NCBI GenBank assembly: GCA_012719315.1 | Contig: JAAYAP010000058.1 | Location: forward strand, 1 to 23,876 | Source: Methanobacteriota archaeon | Lineage (GTDB): Archaea > Thermoplasmatota > Thermoplasmata > Methanomassiliicoccales > Methanomethylophilaceae | Direction of reading: 5' to 3' | DNA length: 23,876 bases | Notes under the pieces: model-generated | Databases searched by the model: none | What the model saw: the letters and a program-made list of their open reading frames with translations, nothing else | Told to the model about the DNA's origin: nothing | In this document: positions 21,782-23,876 of the stretch, piece by piece | Layout of the letters: the number at the start of each line of letters is the position of its first letter | Numbering within the stretch: position 1 is the first letter of the stretch | Program-made: the position numbers and the translations under genes

Positions 21782-22981
21782 ATGAGACTCGGCCGCTGCC
21801 CCAAGTATTCTCCCGGCACCGGGATCCGGACCGTGCCTCCCGAGGAGACCATAGACCGCGTGCTCCCCCTGCTCGCCGCGGCGGGCATGGACGGACCGGA
21901 GGACATCACGGCGACCGACGACATCGGCATACCGGTGTTCTCCATCGGCCGACCCGATGCCCCGGCCGGCAAGTACTACAACGGCAAGGGGGCGACCGCA
22001 GAGCAGGCGTTGGCCTCGGGGCTGATGGAGGCGATGGAGCGGTACAGCGCCGAGCGGCGCGACACCGACGAGGTCGTCTACGGCACCTATGCGCAGGCGG
22101 CCGAGGTCGGTCTGACCATCGACCCCGCGGATCTGATCCTGCCGGTCAACACCCTGAGCTACTACAGGGATGCGGAGATCGCCTGGACCGAGGGGTACGA
22201 GCTCCTCAGGGGCTCGCCCGTGTGGATCCCGTCATGCGCTGTTTTCTACCCCTACCGCGGCGACTCGGACCTGCAGCTGTTCGGCTACCACACCAACGGC
22301 CTCGCCACCGGCAACACCGTCGAGGAGGCGATACTGCATTCGCTGCTCGAGCTGATCGAACGCGATGCCTGGTCGATCGCCGAGGAGCGGTGCGTCGCCA
22401 ACGCCGATGTGACCGTGGCCGAGGACTCCGTGCCGGGAAGGCTCCTGGAGCGGTTCGCGGCGGCCGGGGTGGAGATCCACCTGAAGGACCTGACCAGCGA
22501 CATCGGGATCACGACGATCGGCGCGGCAGCCGACGACGTGCGCACCGAGGACCCCGAGATGCTGACCGTGGGCGCCGGCACCCATCTCGATCCGGAGATC
22601 GCCTGCGTGAGGGCGATCACCGAGGTGGCGCAGAGCCGGACCACCCACCGCCACGGCCGCAAGGTCGACACGGCGCAACGCGAGCGCGCCCTGGAGCTGG
22701 GTTACGAACGGATGAAATCGATCAACCGGCTCTGGTACCGCGAACTCGATCGCACCGTCCGCTTGGAGGACCTGCCGGATCTGGCGACGCCGTACGTGCT
22801 CGACGACATCGAGATCGTCCTGGAGCACCTGGTCGGAGCCGGTTTCGACCTGGTCGCCGTCGCCGACCTCACCAGGGAGGATGTCGGCATCCCCTGCGTC
22901 AGGGCGGTCGTGCCCGGCCTCGAGGTCGCCACCATGGATCCGACCCGCATCGGCGCCCGCGTCCTGAACATCGGCCGCTGA
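21782..22981 (+). CDS. ycaO: YcaO-type McrA thioamidation enzyme (methanogenesis marker protein 1)
   Basis: This 399-residue YcaO-fold enzyme phosphorylates a peptide backbone amide with ATP; in methanogens it installs the thioglycine of McrA. The ATP-site blocks are visible: KYYNGKGATAEQALASGLMEAMERYSAE (residues 61-90, with the Glu ligands), GYHTNGLATGNTVEEAILHSLLELIERDAW, and CVRAITEVAQSRTTH. Its full length matches marker protein 1. The start ATG 21782 follows GGGGTGTGAG. It converges on mcrA, its presumed substrate. No tfuA is seen in the window. Very firm family call. Confidence 0.95.
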   Translation: MRLGRCPKYSPGTGIRTVPPEETIDRVLPLLAAAGMDGPEDITATDDIGIPVFSIGRPDAPAGKYYNGKGATAEQALASGLMEAMERYSAERRDTDEVVYGTYAQAAEVGLTIDPADLILPVNTLSYYRDAEIAWTEGYELLRGSPVWIPSCAVFYPYRGDSDLQLFGYHTNGLATGNTVEEAILHSLLELIERDAWSIAEERCVANADVTVAEDSVPGRLLERFAAAGVEIHLKDLTSDIGITTIGAAADDVRTEDPEMLTVGAGTHLDPEIACVRAITEVAQSRTTHRHGRKVDTAQRERALELGYERMKSINRLWYRELDRTVRLEDLPDLATPYVLDDIEIVLEHLVGAGFDLVAVADLTREDVGIPCVRAVVPGLEVATMDPTRIGARVLNIGR

Positions 22982-23007
22982 ACGCATCCGTTCCGGCCGC
23001 ATCATCC

Positions 23008-23027
23008 GTCCGCGGGCTTCCGCGGAC
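23008..23027. terminator. Hairpin ending the ycaO transcript
   Basis: GTCCGCGG (23008-23015), loop gctt, CCGCGGAC (23020-23027), then a T-rich TTGTTTTGA. The position just past the ycaO stop and the T run fit a terminator for the plus-strand unit. Confidence 0.6.
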
Positions 23028-23050
23028 ACGGTTGTTTTGAGAAAAGGCGT

Positions 23051-23068
23051 CCCCTCCCGCGGGAGGGG
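23051..23068. terminator. Palindrome ending the mcrA transcript
   Basis: CCCCTCCCGCGGGAGGGG is a perfect 18-base palindrome. In minus sense it is followed by acgccTTTTctc. It lies after the last gene of the mcrA unit, so it may terminate that strong operon. Confidence 0.55.
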
Positions 23069-23094
23069 TAAGAAGATTGGTTAAATGGTTTGGA

Positions 23095-23382
23095 TCATCC
23101 GCCGCCGGACGGCATGAAGTCGGCTATGTCCACTTCGCTCTGCATCTCTGCATCGAGGTCGACGGGCAGACCCTTCTTCTTGTAGTCGTCGACGGGGGCT
23201 TCCTGCTCCTTGAAGGAGACATCCTTGTACTCCGAGGCGTCGGCCGGGACCAGACGGGAGACGTCGTAGTAGAGGTCGGTCACGTCCAGTCTTGCCCAGA
23301 CCTTGCCGTCCTTCTCCCTGATCTCCGTCACCTTCCCGACCGTCGACGTCGGCATGTACTTGAGGATATCCCCTTTGTTCAT
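23095..23382 (-). CDS. Small protein downstream of mcrA, DUF2098-like
   Basis: This 95-residue protein begins five bases after mcrA ends. The opening MNKGDILKYMPTSTVGKVTEI, then KVWARLDVTDLYYDVSRL, resembles DUF2098, a small methanogen family with an SH3-like fold of unknown function. An acidic tail follows (DLDAEMQSEVDIADFMPSGGG). The start ATG 23382 is fixed by the DUF2098-type N-terminus; the same frame is open upstream but there it shadows mcrA. Likely cotranscribed with mcr genes, hence highly expressed. Family call moderate. Confidence 0.68.
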   Translation of the reverse strand: MNKGDILKYMPTSTVGKVTEIREKDGKVWARLDVTDLYYDVSRLVPADASEYKDVSFKEQEAPVDDYKKKGLPVDLDAEMQSEVDIADFMPSGGG

Positions 23383-23387
23383 GGAGT

Positions 23388-23876
23388 TCAGCCCTTGATG
23401 ACCGCGGATCTCTCGCCGGCAGGGACGAACTCCCTGAGACCGCCGCGACCGATCTCCTTCGTGATGTTGGCGAAGTCGAAGACCAAGCTGGGATCGGCGA
23501 AGGCGACGCGGATGAAGGGGTTGGCGCAGAATGCGTCTCCGCGGGCGGCGTGTGCCGCTTTGGGGATACCCGCATATCCGGACTGGTGCCCGACGTTCAT
23601 CGCGTAGTTGGGGTAGTTCGGTCCCCTGAGCTCCATCGGCAGGCCCTCGTCGGACCTGTAGCTGAAGGAGTTCGCGGAACCGCACTGGTCCTGGAGGTCG
23701 TATCCGTAGAATCCGAGCCTGCCCGACCTCTCCTTGTGCTGGAGCATCGAGAGGTACCAGCCGTTGACACCGCAGTCGGCGTTACCGGTGGCGAACGCGG
23801 TCGCGATACCGGTGGTGGCCGCGGCGACGTTCGACCTCTGGGATCCGCCGAAGTGGGTCTCCATGATGGCCGGGTA
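23388..23876 (-). CDS. mcrA: Methyl-coenzyme M reductase alpha subunit, C-terminal part
   Basis: This is the last 162 residues of McrA; the start lies beyond the window. It catalyses the final methane-forming step with coenzyme F430. The segment METHFGGSQR contains the Gln matching Gln400 of Methanothermobacter. LGFYGYDLQDQC holds the Gly445 equivalent (codon 23703-23705, thioglycine), Asp450 (23688-23690) and Cys452 (23682-23684), all sites of known modifications. ELRGPNYPNYAMNVGHQ and AARGDAFCANPFIRVAFADPSLVFDF are standard. It is intact to its TGA stop. Both the thioglycine site and the YcaO enzyme are in the same window. Confidence 0.98.
   Translation of the reverse strand, partial: YPAIMETHFGGSQRSNVAAATTGIATAFATGNADCGVNGWYLSMLQHKERSGRLGFYGYDLQDQCGSANSFSYRSDEGLPMELRGPNYPNYAMNVGHQSGYAGIPKAAHAARGDAFCANPFIRVAFADPSLVFDFANITKEIGRGGLREFVPAGERSAVIKG

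Noticed and set aside
1..23876. Insertion sequences, integrase, attachment sites or CRISPR arrays
   Set aside because: No transposase or integrase motif, no target-site duplication and no regularly spaced repeats were seen anywhere in the window.

Overview
The window comes from a methanogenic archaeon. It holds the 3' end of mcrA (methyl-coenzyme M reductase alpha subunit) and a dense set of methanogen-only genes: atwA, mcrC, mmp3, mmp5, mmp6, mmp7, mmp15, mmp17 and the YcaO-type marker protein 1. The DNA is GC-rich with short AT-rich promoters. Many starts lie about 25 bases after a TATA box, as expected for leaderless archaeal mRNAs. Of 25 gene ends that can be read, 23 use TGA, 2 use TAA and none uses TAG. 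With the DUF1638 gene and a BspA-like surface protein remnant, this suggests a pyrrolysine-using, methylotrophic lineage such as Methanomassiliicoccales. That assignment is inference (about 0.7), not proof.

Layout. 1-503: secreted leucine-rich-repeat protein interrupted by an ochre stop (minus). 664-716: hairpins. 715-2037: MFS transporter (minus), divergent from a Fic-domain protein (2146-3282, plus) with an altered active-site motif. 3285-4130: DUF1638 protein (minus). 4277-4363: tRNA-Leu(GAG) (minus). 4424-4981: TetR-type regulator (minus). 5123-5424: RNase P RNA (plus). 5471-8398: ferrous iron cassette (two FeoA-like proteins, FeoB, Cys-rich mini-protein) behind DtxR-like palindromes. 8420-9103: HAD phosphatase, followed by a perfect hairpin. 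9157-11877: tandem-duplicated FAD-linked oxidase fusion (minus).

11942-19708 (minus) is the core of the window: nine genes whose eight junctions all overlap, in the order atwA, mcrC, mmp3, mmp6, mmp5, mmp15, mmp17, mmp7, GIY-YIG protein. AtwA, McrC, Mmp3, Mmp7 and Mmp17 are known members of the ATP-dependent complex that reduces the nickel of coenzyme F430 in MCR to the active Ni(I) state. Mmp5, Mmp6 and Mmp15 are probably assembly or electron-transfer partners. The opposite strand carries a winged-helix/DUF2111 regulator with an inverted repeat at its own start, a Cys-rich DUF6951-like protein, an unrecognised 182-residue protein, and the YcaO enzyme expected to thioamidate McrA. YcaO converges on mcrA and a small DUF2098-like gene, with two hairpins between them.

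The region therefore combines a substrate (McrA), a modifying enzyme (YcaO), an activation complex and several undescribed companions. The most interesting observations are the apparent paralogy of McrC and Mmp7, the regulator/DUF6951/unknown-protein set beside the activation operon, the FAD-oxidase fusion with a 46-base internal identity, the altered Fic motif, and the iron-type operators.
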